From Pseudogemmobacter faecipullorum (lineage in GTDB: Bacteria > Pseudomonadota > Alphaproteobacteria > Rhodobacterales > Rhodobacteraceae): a DNA stretch of 64,000 bases. Shown in pieces: positions 41,270 through 50,399 of this stretch. The stretch spans positions 62,001 to 126,000 of the forward strand of contig NZ_JACDXX010000009.1 of NCBI RefSeq assembly GCF_020539525.1. Reading direction: 5' to 3'. Made by a program: the position numbers and the translations under genes. The notes below the pieces were generated by a model, which did no database searches, was not told where the DNA came from, and saw only the letters and a list, made by a program, of their open reading frames with translations. Each line of letters opens with the position of its first letter. Within the stretch, counting starts at the first letter, position 1.

Positions 41270-42934
41270 TTACGGCGGGCCGGCACTGTTTTCATCAAAC
41301 AGGCCATGGCTGGTTTTATCCCAGTAAAACGGCCGGAAGATCATTTCCCACAACGCTTTCGCGGCGGCAAAACTGGCCAGGGCCTGATAAGGATAGAGCG
41401 TCAGCACCCAGAGCCGCGACAGTTTCTGGCCGCTCTGACGCAATGCGAGCAGCGCCAGCGTGGCATCGACAGCCGCACAGAGCAGGAAGGCCGCGATCAT
41501 CAAAAAGCGCAGCGGCGGCGGCAGAGCGGTGGCAAGCGGATGCGGCAGGCCAAGGGCGAGCAGCCAGCAGCTCCAGAGCAGCGGGGCCAGCAGGCTTTGC
41601 AGCGCCGCGCCGAGAAACATCACCTGAAAGCCGAGAAAGGCGCGCCAGCCGATCTGGCGGCGCAGCTGTCCCGGCCGGCGCATATGCACCCCCCAGGTCA
41701 TCATATGGCCCTTGATCCAGCGCGAGCGCTGGCGGATCCAGGGCCAGGCCCGGCAATTGGCCTCTTCACGGGTGACGGCGCGGCTGAGCCGGGTCTGATA
41801 GCCATGCCGGGCGAGGCGGATGCCCAGATCGGCATCCTCGGTGACATTATGCGAATCCCAGGCCCCCAGCGCCTCCAGCACCTCACGGCGGATGAACAGG
41901 CTGGTGCCCCCCAGCGGCACCATCAGCCCCATCCGGGCAATTCCGGGCAGGATGAGGCGAAACCAGGCGGCATATTCCAGGGTGAAACAACGCGACAGCC
42001 AGTTGGTCCCGGGGTTGTAGAAATCCAGAACTCCCTGAATACAGGCCAGATTTTCCGGGCCGTGATGAAGCTCGGCCATAATGCGGCGGATCTGATCCGG
42101 CTCGGGCGCGTCTTCGGCATCATAGATGCCGATCACCTCGCCATCGCTGTGATCGAGCGCGACATTCAGCGCCCTCGGCTTGGTCATCACCTGGCCGGGC
42201 GGCACCAGCACGATGCGCATCCAGCCCGGCAGATCGCTGCCGGCCAGGGCCTTGCGGGTCAGATCATCCCCGGCCTCGATCGCCAGCAGCACCTCCAGCC
42301 GGTCGCGCGGATAATCCAGCCGCGACAGCCGCCGCACCAGGCGTGGCGCGATATCGCTTTCGCGGCAGAGCGCCACCAGCAACGAGACTTTGGGCAAAGC
42401 GCGCCCGGGCAAAGGCGGTGCCGGGCGGGGCGGATGGCGCAGCGCCGTGAGCGCGGCGCAGAGCTTGAGCAGGGTTGTGCTGATCATGGCCAGCAGGGCA
42501 GTGGCCAGAAGGATCAGCCCGGACAGCAGCGGCGCCTGGAGCACTATCGCCGCGCTCAGGGCCAGCAGGGCAAGGCTGGCCGGGATCCGCCCCGCCCCGC
42601 CCCAGCCGCGACAGCTCTCCGCCACCGGGGGCCGGCTCTCGGCCCGGGCGGCGATGCGGGCGCCGCGGGTCAGATGCAGGGCCCGGGTGAGCGCTGCCGA
42701 GGGGGCAAGGGTCAGCTGCACCGGACCAAGCCGGGCCTCAACCCCGGGGCGCAGCCCGGCGAAGAGATGCGGGCGCGAGGTGGCGAGCAATACCGCCGCC
42801 CCGGTGCGGCGCAGCGGCAAAAGCCGGTGGCGCTGACAAAATTCTGCTCCGAGCTGGTCGATCAGCGCCGCCACCGGCAGCGGCTGGCAGGGATCGGTGT
42901 GGCTCAGCCCGTAATGCCGGGCGGCGGCCTGCAA
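41270..42934 (-). CDS. Family 2 glycosyltransferase, main frame of a split gene
   Basis: The largest open part is 554 codons from an arbitrary TTG at 42934; the frame itself stays open to 43081 without ATG, GTG or a ribosome binding site. It holds the end of a domain resembling the N-terminal domain of type II secretion ATPases (AAARHYGLSH, GAEFCQRHRLLPLRR), two membrane helices, then a processive-type glycosyltransferase: KVSLLVALCRESDIAPRLVR, IGIYDAEDAPEPDQIRRI, VPLGGTSLFIRREVLEALG, NVTEDADLGIRLARHG and the QRSRWIKGHMMTW (QxxRW) motif. Membrane helices follow. The expected first 45 codons lie in another frame at 42988-43125, joined through a G7 tract, so the gene is either broken, frame-shifted on purpose or affected by a one-base error. 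Confidence 0.8.
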   Translation of the reverse strand: MQAAARHYGLSHTDPCQPLPVAALIDQLGAEFCQRHRLLPLRRTGAAVLLATSRPHLFAGLRPGVEARLGPVQLTLAPSAALTRALHLTRGARIAARAESRPPVAESCRGWGGAGRIPASLALLALSAAIVLQAPLLSGLILLATALLAMISTTLLKLCAALTALRHPPRPAPPLPGRALPKVSLLVALCRESDIAPRLVRRLSRLDYPRDRLEVLLAIEAGDDLTRKALAGSDLPGWMRIVLVPPGQVMTKPRALNVALDHSDGEVIGIYDAEDAPEPDQIRRIMAELHHGPENLACIQGVLDFYNPGTNWLSRCFTLEYAAWFRLILPGIARMGLMVPLGGTSLFIRREVLEALGAWDSHNVTEDADLGIRLARHGYQTRLSRAVTREEANCRAWPWIRQRSRWIKGHMMTWGVHMRRPGQLRRQIGWRAFLGFQVMFLGAALQSLLAPLLWSCWLLALGLPHPLATALPPPLRFLMIAAFLLCAAVDATLALLALRQSGQKLSRLWVLTLYPYQALASFAAAKALWEMIFRPFYWDKTSHGLFDENSAGPP

Positions 42935-42987
42935 CAGCCCGGCCTCGGGCAGGCTGCTTTCCCAGGGCAGCTGATCGGTGGCAGGGG

Positions 42988-43125
42988 TCAGCGGATCCCC
43001 CCCGGCGGCGGTGCGCTGATCAGCCCGTAGCGCAGCAGGGCGAGAAAGAAACTGTCCTGCGCCAGCGCAGCGCGCGGCGCATCAGGCCCGGCTGCGCGCC
43101 GTGCCCGCTGAATAAAGATTGCCAT
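42988..43125 (-). pseudogene. N-terminal fragment of the glycosyltransferase, out of frame with the rest
   Basis: ATG 43125 opens 45 codons (MAIFIQRARR, then DSFFLALLRYGLISAPPPGG) that end at TGA 42988. The text LLRYGLIS continued by LPWESSLPEAGLLQAAARHY in the other frame is what a complete MshEN-like N-terminal domain should read. The break lies at seven G (plus strand C7, 42997-43003); eight G would restore a 618-residue protein. Confidence 0.75.
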
Positions 43126-43272
43126 GCCGATGCCCCCGGTCAAGCAGATCGGGCCAGTCTGCGATGCCCGGGGTTAAGCGCCGGTTAATCAGGCTATAGC
43201 GGGCACCTGGCCAGAAAGCGGGCCAGACATTCAGACACGGGACCAGACACCGGAGCGGACAGCGGGCAAAGC

Positions 43273-43302
43273 AAAACGCCGCAGACCCCGGGGGCTGCGG
43301 CG
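43273..43302 (-). terminator. Rho-independent terminator after carA
   Basis: The stem CGCCGCAG / CTGCGGCG has a GC-rich loop and lies about 27 bases past the carA stop, with TTTTGC following on the minus strand. Confidence 0.75.
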
Positions 43303-43328
43303 CTGATTGGTGTTGCGAGGCGCGTGAT

Positions 43329-44477
43329 TTACTTCGCGCCGACCGCTTCGGCGAAGCGTGCGAACAGATAATGGCTGTCCTGCGGGCCGGGGCTGGCCTC
43401 GGGGTGGTATTGCACCGAGAACACCGGACGGTCTTTGAGCGCGATGCCGCAATTGGTGCCATCGAACAGCGAGACATGGGTCTCGACCACGCCTTCGGGC
43501 AGGCTTTCGCTGTCTACGGTGAAGCCATGGTTCATCGAGGTGATCTCGACGCGGCCGGTGGTCAGATCCTTGACCGGATGGTTCGCGCCATGATGGCCAT
43601 GGTTCATCTTGCGGGTCTGCGCGCCGAGGGCGAGGGCCAGCATCTGATGGCCAAGGCAGATGCCGAAGACCGGCAGTTGTTTTTCCAGAACGCCTTTGAT
43701 CATCGGCACGGCATATTCGCCGGTTGCCGCCGGATCGCCGGGGCCGTTCGAGAGGAAGACACCGGCCGGGTTATGGGCCAGCACCTCTTCCGCCGTGGCA
43801 CTGGCGGGCAGAACCACAACATCACAGCCGGTGCTGGCGAGGCAGCGCAGGATATTGCGCTTGGCGCCGAAATCGATCGCGACCACTTTCGGAGCCGGGC
43901 CGGTGCGCTTCGTATAGCCCTCACCCCAGGCCCAGCTTTTCTCATCCCAGGTGTAGCTCTGGCTGCAGGTCACCTCTTTCGCCAGATCAAGGCCCACAAG
44001 GCCCTTCCAGTCGCGGGCTTTCGTCACCAGCTCTTCGGTGTTGAAATTACCCTCCGGGTCATGGGCCAGCGCAACATGTGGCGCGCCCTGCTGACGGATG
44101 GCACGGGTCAGGCGGCGGGTGTCGATGCCGCCAATGCCAATCCGGCCGATTTTGGTCAGCCAGCTGCGCAGATCGTTGGTGGCACGCCAGTTCGAGGGCT
44201 CGGTCGGATCCCATTTGACCACCATGCCAGCGGCGGCGGGCATCTGGGATTCATCATCTTCTGCGGTCACGCCGGTATTGCCGATATGCGGGAAGGTGAA
44301 GGTCACGACCTGACCGGCATAGGAGGGGTCAGTGATAATTTCCTGGTAGCCGGTCATTGCGGTGTTGAACACCAGCTCGGCAATGGTGACGCCGGTGGCG
44401 CCGAAACCATAGCCGTAAAACAGTGTGCCATCGGCGAGCGCCAGACAGGCAGTAGGACGGGGGGCTGCATGCGGCAT
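43329..44477 (-). CDS. carA: Carbamoyl-phosphate synthase small (glutaminase) subunit
   Basis: CarA releases ammonia from glutamine for CarB in arginine and pyrimidine synthesis. The 382-residue protein shows the N-terminal domain ACLALADGTLFYGYGFGATG and TGYQEIITDPSYAGQ, then a class I glutamine amidotransferase domain with PGDPAATGEY, VFGICLGHQMLALALGA (catalytic Cys) and FSVQYHPEASPGPQDS (His, Glu). ATG 44477 is preferred over a frame 30 codons longer. It diverges from the YqeY-like gene. carB is not in the window. Confidence 0.97.
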   Translation of the reverse strand: MPHAAPRPTACLALADGTLFYGYGFGATGVTIAELVFNTAMTGYQEIITDPSYAGQVVTFTFPHIGNTGVTAEDDESQMPAAAGMVVKWDPTEPSNWRATNDLRSWLTKIGRIGIGGIDTRRLTRAIRQQGAPHVALAHDPEGNFNTEELVTKARDWKGLVGLDLAKEVTCSQSYTWDEKSWAWGEGYTKRTGPAPKVVAIDFGAKRNILRCLASTGCDVVVLPASATAEEVLAHNPAGVFLSNGPGDPAATGEYAVPMIKGVLEKQLPVFGICLGHQMLALALGAQTRKMNHGHHGANHPVKDLTTGRVEITSMNHGFTVDSESLPEGVVETHVSLFDGTNCGIALKDRPVFSVQYHPEASPGPQDSHYLFARFAEAVGAK

Positions 44478-44657
44478 GGGGGGCTCCGGTGGCTCTGGGA
44501 TAAACGCGCGGAACCTATGCCCGCATGGCAGGAGGGTCAAGGGCCTGCGACATAAAGGATTTATCAATATAACACAATGACTTGCCCGGAAGTCGCCCGC
44601 TTGCTGAAAACCAGCCTGCGTGGCAAGCTGGCGATCTTACCAGATATGGAGGCCCTG

Positions 44658-45119
44658 ATGAGTCTGCGCGAACGCCTGTCCGGGGCGCTGAAAGAGTCGA
44701 TGAAGGCCCGTGAGGCCACCCGCACCTCAACCCTGCGGCTGATCAATGCCGCCATTCGCGACCGCGATATCGCCGCGCGCGGCGAAGGCAAGGGCGACGA
44801 GGGGGTGAGTGAGGCCGAGATCCTTGCCTTGCTGGGCAAGTTGGTCAAACAGCGCCAGGAATCGGCGCGGATCTATGAAGAGGCCGGGCGGCTTGAACTG
44901 GCCGAGCGCGAGCGGGCCGAGGTTGAGGTGATTGAGACCTTCCTGCCGCGCCAGCTCTCGGAGGCCGAGGTCTCGGCGGCGATCGAGGCCGAGATTGCCG
45001 CGCTTGGCGCCAGCTCGATCCGCGACATGGGCCGGGTGATGGCGGCGCTGAAAGCGCAATATACCGGCCAGATGGATTTCGCCGCCGCAGGCGCAGTGCT
45101 GAAAGCCCGCTTCGCCTGA
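44658..45119 (+). CDS. GatB/YqeY domain protein
   Basis: The 153-residue protein is a free-standing version of the tRNA-binding tail of GatB amidotransferase. MSLRERLSGALKESMKARE, TLRLINAAIRDRDIAARGEG, LVKQRQESARIYEEAGR and IETFLPRQLSEAEVSAAI are characteristic. ATG 44658 has GGAGG 5 bases upstream; the frame extends 27 codons further but without support. It is divergent from carA, a neighbourhood frequent in alphaproteobacteria. The exact cellular role of YqeY proteins is not settled. Confidence 0.93.
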   Translation: MSLRERLSGALKESMKAREATRTSTLRLINAAIRDRDIAARGEGKGDEGVSEAEILALLGKLVKQRQESARIYEEAGRLELAERERAEVEVIETFLPRQLSEAEVSAAIEAEIAALGASSIRDMGRVMAALKAQYTGQMDFAAAGAVLKARFA

Positions 45120-45209
45120 CGGGTTTTGCCCGAGGGCTCAGCCCGGGGGCGGGCGCGCGCGTAGTCGTCCCGGGCGCGTCTCACCCTGAGCGGCCTGGCG
45201 GTAAATGCA

Positions 45210-45240
45210 AAAGGCCCGGGCATATCCTGCCTGGGCCTTT
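45210..45240. terminator. Terminator between the YqeY-like and DUF2244 genes
   Basis: The stem AAAAGGCCCGGGCA / TGCCTGGGCCTTT (one G-T pair) lies between convergent genes, with A and T runs on both sides. Confidence 0.85.
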
Positions 45241-45265
45241 CGTTTGCGGTCTGGTTTTTGCAGTT

Positions 45266-45781
45266 TCAGGGGGCGCAGCGCAGCTCTGCCAGGGCGAGGC
45301 GGATCTCGCCGGCCAGGGCTTTACGCTCCTCAGGCGTCAGAAAAGCGCCCAGTTCAACCTCGCGCCCCTCTCCCTTCAGCGTCAGATAATCCGGCACCGG
45401 CCCACCCTGCGGATAAAGCCGGACGCTGACCCAGTAGCTGTTCGCCTGCCATTCCTGCAGGCGCTGGCCGGGGCCGATGCGGCGCAGCCGGGCCTTATCG
45501 GGGCCGATCTCCAGCTCCTCACGCAGGCTGCGGTCGCGCCATGAGCGGCGCAGGGCGAACCAGATGGCCGCCAGCGCCCCGGCGATGAAGGGCAGAAGCC
45601 CCCAGAAAACCGGCGTCGCCAGCGCGGCCAGCAGCGGCAGGGCGATCAGCGCGGCAGTGGCGCCGATGAACCAGCGAAAGCCAGTCCGGCCAAGCGCCTG
45701 ATAGGGCTCAAGTCGCACCTGGCGCAGTCTGGCCCGGGGGGCGGAGACAGGGGCAGGGTCGGTAAGCCAGCGATAGGGCAT
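45266..45781 (-). CDS. DUF2244 membrane protein
   Basis: The 171-residue protein has two close transmembrane helices (FRWFIGATAALIALPLLAAL and TPVFWGLLPFIAGALAAIWF) followed by a cytoplasmic domain with SWRDRSLREELEIGPDKARL, WQANSYWVSVRL and ELGAFLTPEERKALAGEIR. That is the pattern of DUF2244, a family of unknown function often found near cytochrome oxidase genes in alphaproteobacteria; ctaD is indeed the next gene upstream here. ATG 45781 is taken rather than a frame 17 codons longer. Confidence 0.85.
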   Translation of the reverse strand: MPYRWLTDPAPVSAPRARLRQVRLEPYQALGRTGFRWFIGATAALIALPLLAALATPVFWGLLPFIAGALAAIWFALRRSWRDRSLREELEIGPDKARLRRIGPGQRLQEWQANSYWVSVRLYPQGGPVPDYLTLKGEGREVELGAFLTPEERKALAGEIRLALAELRCAP

Positions 45782-45872
45782 TGCAGCAGTCTTATCCTGA
45801 GTGACGGGGCCCTGGCGCGTTCTGGCAGCCACTGGCCCCGGGGTGCGAAAGCGAGGGGGGAGAAGAAATGCA

Positions 45873-45901
45873 AAAGGCCCCGGGCTGAACCCGGGGCCTT
45901 T
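45873..45901 (-). terminator. Rho-independent terminator after ctaD
   Basis: The 12-base perfect stem AAAGGCCCCGGG / CCCGGGGCCTTT has a five-base loop and lies 15 bases past the ctaD stop. Confidence 0.9.
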
Positions 45902-45915
45902 CTTAAGCCTGATGC

Positions 45916-47583
45916 TTAGTGGCTGTGCGAACGATCCCAGTCTTCACGCTTGGGGAGCTGCTCGAAAGTATGCTCCGGCGGCGGGCAGGGCAGGGTCCAT
46001 TCCAGCGTATCTGCATGCTCATTCCAGTAGTTGTTCTGGGTCACGCGGCGGCCTGCGAACAGGGTGTAGAGCACGACGCCGATGAAGAACAGGAACGAGG
46101 CGAAGGAGATGAAAGCACCGATCGACGAGATGTAGTTCCAGAAAGCAAAGGCTTCCGGATAGTCGATATAGCGGCGCGGCATCGCCTGACGGCCGAGGAA
46201 GTGCTGCGGGAAGAAGGTCAGGTTCGCCCCGATGAACATCGCCCAGAAGTGCAGCTGGCCAGCCCATTCCGGATACTGACGGCCCGACATTTTGCCGATC
46301 CAGAAGTAGATACCGGCGAAGATACCGAAGACCGCACCCAGCGACATCACATAGTGGAAATGCGCCACAACGTAATAGGTGTCATGGTAGCCACGGTCCA
46401 GCGGGGCCTGCGACAGAACCACACCGGTCACACCGCCAACGGTGAACAGGAACAGGAAGCCGAAGCAGAATAGCATCGGGGTTTTGAACTCAACCGAGCC
46501 GCCCCACATGGTCGCGATCCAGGAGAACACCTTAATGCCGGTCGGCACTGCGATGATCATGGTGGCGAGCATGAAATACTTCTGCTGCGACAGCGACATG
46601 CCGACGGTGTACATGTGGTGCGCCCAGACGACGAAGCCCAGAACACCGATACCGACCATAGCATAGACCATCGGCAGATAGCCGAAGATCGGCTTGCGCG
46701 AGAAGGTCGAGATCACCTGGCTGACGATGCCGAAGGCGGGCAGCACGATGATATAGACTTCCGGGTGGCCGAAGAACCACAGGATGTGCTGATAGAGGAT
46801 CGGGTCGCCGCCACCGGCCGGGTTGAAGAAGTTGGTGGCGAAGTTCCGGTCGGTCAGCAGCATGGTGATAGCACCCGCCAGAACCGGCAGAGCCAGCAGG
46901 ATCAGCCATGCGGTCACGAAGACAGACCAGGCGAACAGCGGCACTTTGTGCATGGTCATGCCCGGAGCGCGCATGTTCAGGAAGGTGGTGATGATATTGA
47001 TCGCGCCAACGATCGAGGACATGCCCGAGAGGTGAACCGCGAAGATCGCGAGGTCCATCGAGAAGCCCGATTCAATATGCGACAGCGGCGGGTAGAGCAC
47101 CCAGCCCACACCCGAGCCCAGCTGGCCGTCACCGCCCGGCGAGAAGACCGAAGCCACTGCCAGAGCCGTACCGGACACATAGAGCCAGTAGGACAGGTTG
47201 TTCATGCGCGGGAATGCCATGTCCGGCGCACCGAGCTGCAGCGGCATGAAATAGTTGCCAAAGCCGCCGAACAGCGCCGGAATCACCACGAAGAACATCA
47301 TCAGGATGCCGTGGGCGGTAACGGTCACGTTCCAGAGGTGGCCATTCGGGGTACATTCGGTGGTGGCGGCTGCGGTCAGACGCATGCCTTCCATACACAT
47401 GTACTGAACGCCGGGTTCCATCAGCTCCATCCGCATATAGACGGTGAAGATGACCGAGATCAGACCGACGATCGCCGAGGTGAAGAGGTAAAGGACCCCG
47501 ATGTCTTTGTGGTTGGTGGACATGAACCACCGGGTGAAGAACCCCCGGTTGTCATCATGCCCGTGGATGGCTGCATCCGCCAT
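45916..47583 (-). CDS. ctaD: Cytochrome c oxidase subunit I, aa3 type
   Basis: CtaD is the catalytic core of the aa3 terminal oxidase, carrying heme a and the heme a3-CuB site. The 555-residue protein has twelve helices, [17 protein letters not shown] with the CuB His and cross-linked Tyr, [10 protein letters not shown] with the two other CuB His, and [11 protein letters not shown] with the heme ligands. NGHLWN contributes to the D proton channel region. It is monocistronic here; ctaB, ctaC and ctaE are not in the window. Codon use suggests high expression. GGGAGACG precedes the ATG. Confidence 0.97.
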   Translation of the reverse strand: MADAAIHGHDDNRGFFTRWFMSTNHKDIGVLYLFTSAIVGLISVIFTVYMRMELMEPGVQYMCMEGMRLTAAATTECTPNGHLWNVTVTAHGILMMFFVVIPALFGGFGNYFMPLQLGAPDMAFPRMNNLSYWLYVSGTALAVASVFSPGGDGQLGSGVGWVLYPPLSHIESGFSMDLAIFAVHLSGMSSIVGAINIITTFLNMRAPGMTMHKVPLFAWSVFVTAWLILLALPVLAGAITMLLTDRNFATNFFNPAGGGDPILYQHILWFFGHPEVYIIVLPAFGIVSQVISTFSRKPIFGYLPMVYAMVGIGVLGFVVWAHHMYTVGMSLSQQKYFMLATMIIAVPTGIKVFSWIATMWGGSVEFKTPMLFCFGFLFLFTVGGVTGVVLSQAPLDRGYHDTYYVVAHFHYVMSLGAVFGIFAGIYFWIGKMSGRQYPEWAGQLHFWAMFIGANLTFFPQHFLGRQAMPRRYIDYPEAFAFWNYISSIGAFISFASFLFFIGVVLYTLFAGRRVTQNNYWNEHADTLEWTLPCPPPEHTFEQLPKREDWDRSHSH

Positions 47584-48227
47584 AGGCGTCTCCCGCTATT
47601 GCACTTAGGGCCGCCAGCCCGAGGGCCGGGGCCACATTCCCTTGCTGACCTGTGTGTAGCCTTCAGGGAGGTTGCCCGCAACGGCGGATTTGATCTGCGT
47701 CATTATCCCACAGTTGCGCCAGCGGCGACAAAACCAGCCAGAGGCCAGGTAGCAGGGCGGGGAAAGCCGGGCCAGGGCGACGGGGCAGGGCAGCGCCCGG
47801 CGGCTGTCAGGCCCGGCCCCGGGGCTGATGCCGGGGGCAGGCCGTCAGGAGGGCGGGGTCTGATTTACTGGCCGGGCAAGTGAGAGGAGCGAAGAAAAGA
47901 CAAGCGGATCTGCGGATCTGATCAGGTGATGATCCGGCGTATCATGCTGCTTTTATTGGGTTAATGCGGGGATTCTGCCAGCTGATGGCGTGACATTGGC
48001 AAAGCTCCCGGTTCGCTCTGGTGCAGCAGGCGACAGTTTTTGCTATGAAAGAAAGGGGGGGCTGGCCATTTGGGGAAAGGCTCAGCCCGCCGTCTCTTTT
48101 CCAGGGAGTGCAGCTGTCGCGGTCCCGCTGGCCGGGGCTTTGCTGCAGCCAGGCGCGGCGCTGGCCGGAGCAGGACTAAATGATGAGCGCGACATTGCGC
48201 TGCAGGCAGGTCAGCGCCGCTGCCGCC
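47584..48227. other. Long intergenic region between ctaD and lipB without recognised gene
   Basis: About 640 bases hold no convincing coding frame on either strand. The part next to ctaD must contain its promoter. A plus-strand frame at 47990-48340 runs into lipB and looks spurious. The stretch 47900-48060 is less GC-rich than the rest, but no RNA structure is obvious to me. Confidence 0.4.
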
Positions 48228-48896
48228 TCAGGCGCGCAGGCAGGCCGGGCCTTCGGCGAAAGACGGCTCAAAACGCGCCATCAGTGCCGCATCAAGCTCG
48301 GTCATGCCAACCGGCAGGCCCAGATCGACGAGGCTGGTAACACCATGATCGCGGATGCCGCAGGGAATAATGCCGCTGAAATGCGACAGATCGGGCTCAA
48401 CATTGATGGAAATGCCGTGAAAGCTGATGCCGCGGCGGATTTTGATGCCGATGGCGGCAATCTTATCCTCGGCCGGGCTGCCATCGGCACTGGCCGGGCG
48501 GTCGGGACGGCTGACCCAGACCCCGACCCGGCCGGGGCGGATCTCGCCGCGGATGCCGAATTCCCCCAGGGTGCTGATCACCCAGTTCTCCAGCGCCCGC
48601 ACGAAACAGCGCACATCGCCGCCGCGCGCTTTGACATCAAGCATGGTATAGATCACGCGCTGGCCCGGGCCGTGATAGGTATACTGGCCGCCGCGACCGG
48701 CGGGGAAGACCGGAAAGCGGTCGGGGGCCACCAGATCCTCGGGCTTTGCCGAGGTGCCTGAAGTATAGAGGGGCGGGTGTTCGAGCAGCCAGATCTGCTC
48801 ATCCGCAGCGCCTGCCGCCATAAGCGCGACATGGGCCTCCATCGCGGCGAGGGTCTCACTATAGGGCGCAAGCCCCGGGATATGGCGCCATTCCAC
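48228..48896 (-). CDS. lipB: Octanoyltransferase
   Basis: LipB moves octanoate from acyl carrier protein to lipoyl domains, the first step of lipoic acid assembly. The 222-residue protein contains [50 protein letters not shown] with the catalytic Lys152 and [16 protein letters not shown] with Cys179. These match the acyl-thioester enzyme mechanism. The start is the ATG at 48896; no lipA is present in the window. Confidence 0.96.
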   Translation of the reverse strand: MEWRHIPGLAPYSETLAAMEAHVALMAAGAADEQIWLLEHPPLYTSGTSAKPEDLVAPDRFPVFPAGRGGQYTYHGPGQRVIYTMLDVKARGGDVRCFVRALENWVISTLGEFGIRGEIRPGRVGVWVSRPDRPASADGSPAEDKIAAIGIKIRRGISFHGISINVEPDLSHFSGIIPCGIRDHGVTSLVDLGLPVGMTELDAALMARFEPSFAEGPACLRA

Positions 48897-49393
48897 CTGT
48901 CACAGCCTTTCACGCAAAGGGCCCGGATGCATCGGCAGGCGCGGCTCTGGCCGCAGGCCGTATCGGGCTGATGGCTGAGATCTAGGCGGCACGGCTGGGA
49001 AGTTCAACGAATTCCGGGGCGGGAGAAGCGCCGGCGGCAGTCAGAAGGGGAATCGCACTGGAAGAATGCTGTCCAGGATGGGCCGTGATTCCCCGCCGTA
49101 TCAGCGCCTTACCCTGGGGCAGAGCCCTGTCCGGGGGATAAAGGCGGGCCCTGAGCCGCGCAATTTCGCGCCGCTGCATTTTTTCCCTCGCGGGGGCTGA
49201 GCCGGGCCTGGCCCATAGCGGCTGCAGAAATTTCCTTAAATTTATGGCCCGGGCCGCGTCTGGGGTAAGCCCCGGTAATCGCTTAACAAACCCCGTGATG
49301 AAGAAAGTTACGGCTTTGGGTGAGAAAAGTTGAAATTACCCCTTTTCATCCCCGAACCGGAAGGCTAAACACCCCCTACCTGATCCGGTAAGT
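48897..49393. other. Intergenic region between lipB and tRNA-Leu
   Basis: No supported gene is seen. The last 100 bases, which are less GC-rich, should carry the tRNA promoter; I could not place a well-spaced -35/-10 pair. Confidence 0.35.
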
Positions 49394-49480
49394 GCGGATG
49401 TGGCGGAATTGGTAGACGCGCAGCGTTGAGGTCGCTGTTCCTTAACCGGAGTGAAAGTTCGAGTCTTTTCATCCGCACCA
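49394..49480 (+). tRNA. tRNA-Leu (anticodon GAG)
   Basis: The 87-base sequence folds as a class II tRNA. The acceptor stem is GCGGATG / CATCCGC with encoded ACCA. The D arm contains GGTAGACGC, the anticodon stem CAGCG / CGCTG surrounds loop TTGAGGT with GAG at 49428-49430, a variable arm follows, and the T loop is TTCGAGT. Confidence 0.95.
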
Positions 49481-49490
49481 CCGGTCAGGC

Positions 49491-49517
49491 AAAACCCGCT
49501 CAGGTGGGTTTTTTGCT
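49491..49517 (+). terminator. Rho-independent terminator after tRNA-Leu
   Basis: AAAACCC pairs with GGGTTTT 10 bases beyond the tRNA end, followed by further T. Confidence 0.8.
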
Positions 49518-49583
49518 TTTTTGGCCCCCGGGAAATGCTGCGAGATGCTACGACAGTGCCCGGCCGGGCGCGCCGCTGCCCTT

Positions 49584-50036
49584 TCAGTTCAGCAGATAAA
49601 GCGCGGCATTGAGCAAAGTCGCAAAACTGACCCAGGCCAGATAGGGCAGGAACAGCCAGGCCGAGATGCGGTCAATCTGCAGCGCACGCAGCAGGAATGC
49701 GGCGATGCAGATCCACATCGGCAGAATGATCGCCAGCGCCAGCACCAGGCTTTCAGCGCCAAAGAACGCCGGGGACCAGAGAAAGTTCAGCCCCATCTGC
49801 GCCAGCCAGAAGAATTTCATCCGTCTGTCGCCGGTGCGGTACCAGCTGCGCCAGCCCGCAATACCGATCAGAATATAAAGCAGCGTCCAGACCGGGGCGA
49901 AAACCGCGCCAGGCGGGTTGAACCAGGGTTTGCTCAGTCCCGCATACCAGGGCCCGGGCTGGAAGAGGAAGCCGATCAGTGCTCCGGTGCCGACAACCAG
50001 AAGAATGAACAGGGGCAGGGCATATTTTTCCGACAT
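49584..50036 (-). CDS. tspO: TspO/MBR family tryptophan-rich sensory protein
   Basis: The 150-residue protein has five membrane helices and the family motifs PGPWYAGLSKPWFNPPGAVF, VWTLLYILIGIAGW, QMGLNFLWSPAFFG and FLPYLAWVSFATLLN. TspO is an outer-membrane-associated protein in Rhodobacter that affects tetrapyrrole efflux and photosynthesis gene control in response to oxygen. ATG 50036 is chosen since the five-helix core starts right after; the upstream 51 codons of open frame are not conserved-looking. Confidence 0.93.
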   Translation of the reverse strand: MSEKYALPLFILLVVGTGALIGFLFQPGPWYAGLSKPWFNPPGAVFAPVWTLLYILIGIAGWRSWYRTGDRRMKFFWLAQMGLNFLWSPAFFGAESLVLALAIILPMWICIAAFLLRALQIDRISAWLFLPYLAWVSFATLLNAALYLLN

Positions 50037-50399
50037 CAGCTGCGTCTCTTGATTCGTGAAACCGGGCGGGAAATACGGCGCAGCCGGATTTTGTCCTGCT
50101 GCCAGAGAGGGAACAAGGGTGTAACGTCGCGCCTCAAACCGGGTTCCGCCGCCCGGACCCATGCGGATCGCTTTTGGGTTGTTTCTCATGAAGCAACAAT
50201 GTGTGCCATCGCGCCGGATCTGGCGAGGCCTGCCGGATAAAAGCAGCCGTCTGGCGCGGCAGGGGGCTGCGGTCAGCGGCAGCAGAGCGTGGAGAGCATT
50301 GCCTGGTTCTGCTTTCGCCTCCCTGGTTTCGGGAGGTAGATTTGCACAATCCAGGGGCGTATTCAGCAGCAGTGTTTAGTCAGTTTTTGGGTTTTGGTC
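50037..50399. other. Spacer between tspO and the divergent unknown gene
   Basis: About 360 bases between divergent genes. I see no gene or RNA structure; both promoters should lie here. Confidence 0.35.

Noticed and set aside
41243-43030. 595-codon plus-strand frame opposite the glycosyltransferase
   Set aside because: Antisense shadow, Gln/Arg/Gly-rich, without any domain. It also does not explain the frame break in the real gene.
46615-47883. 422-codon plus-strand frame opposite ctaD
   Set aside because: Antisense shadow of ctaD with His/Asp/Arg-rich composition.
47990-48340. 116-codon plus-strand frame in the ctaD-lipB spacer
   Set aside because: It overlaps the end of lipB, has no ribosome binding site and no protein-like pattern.
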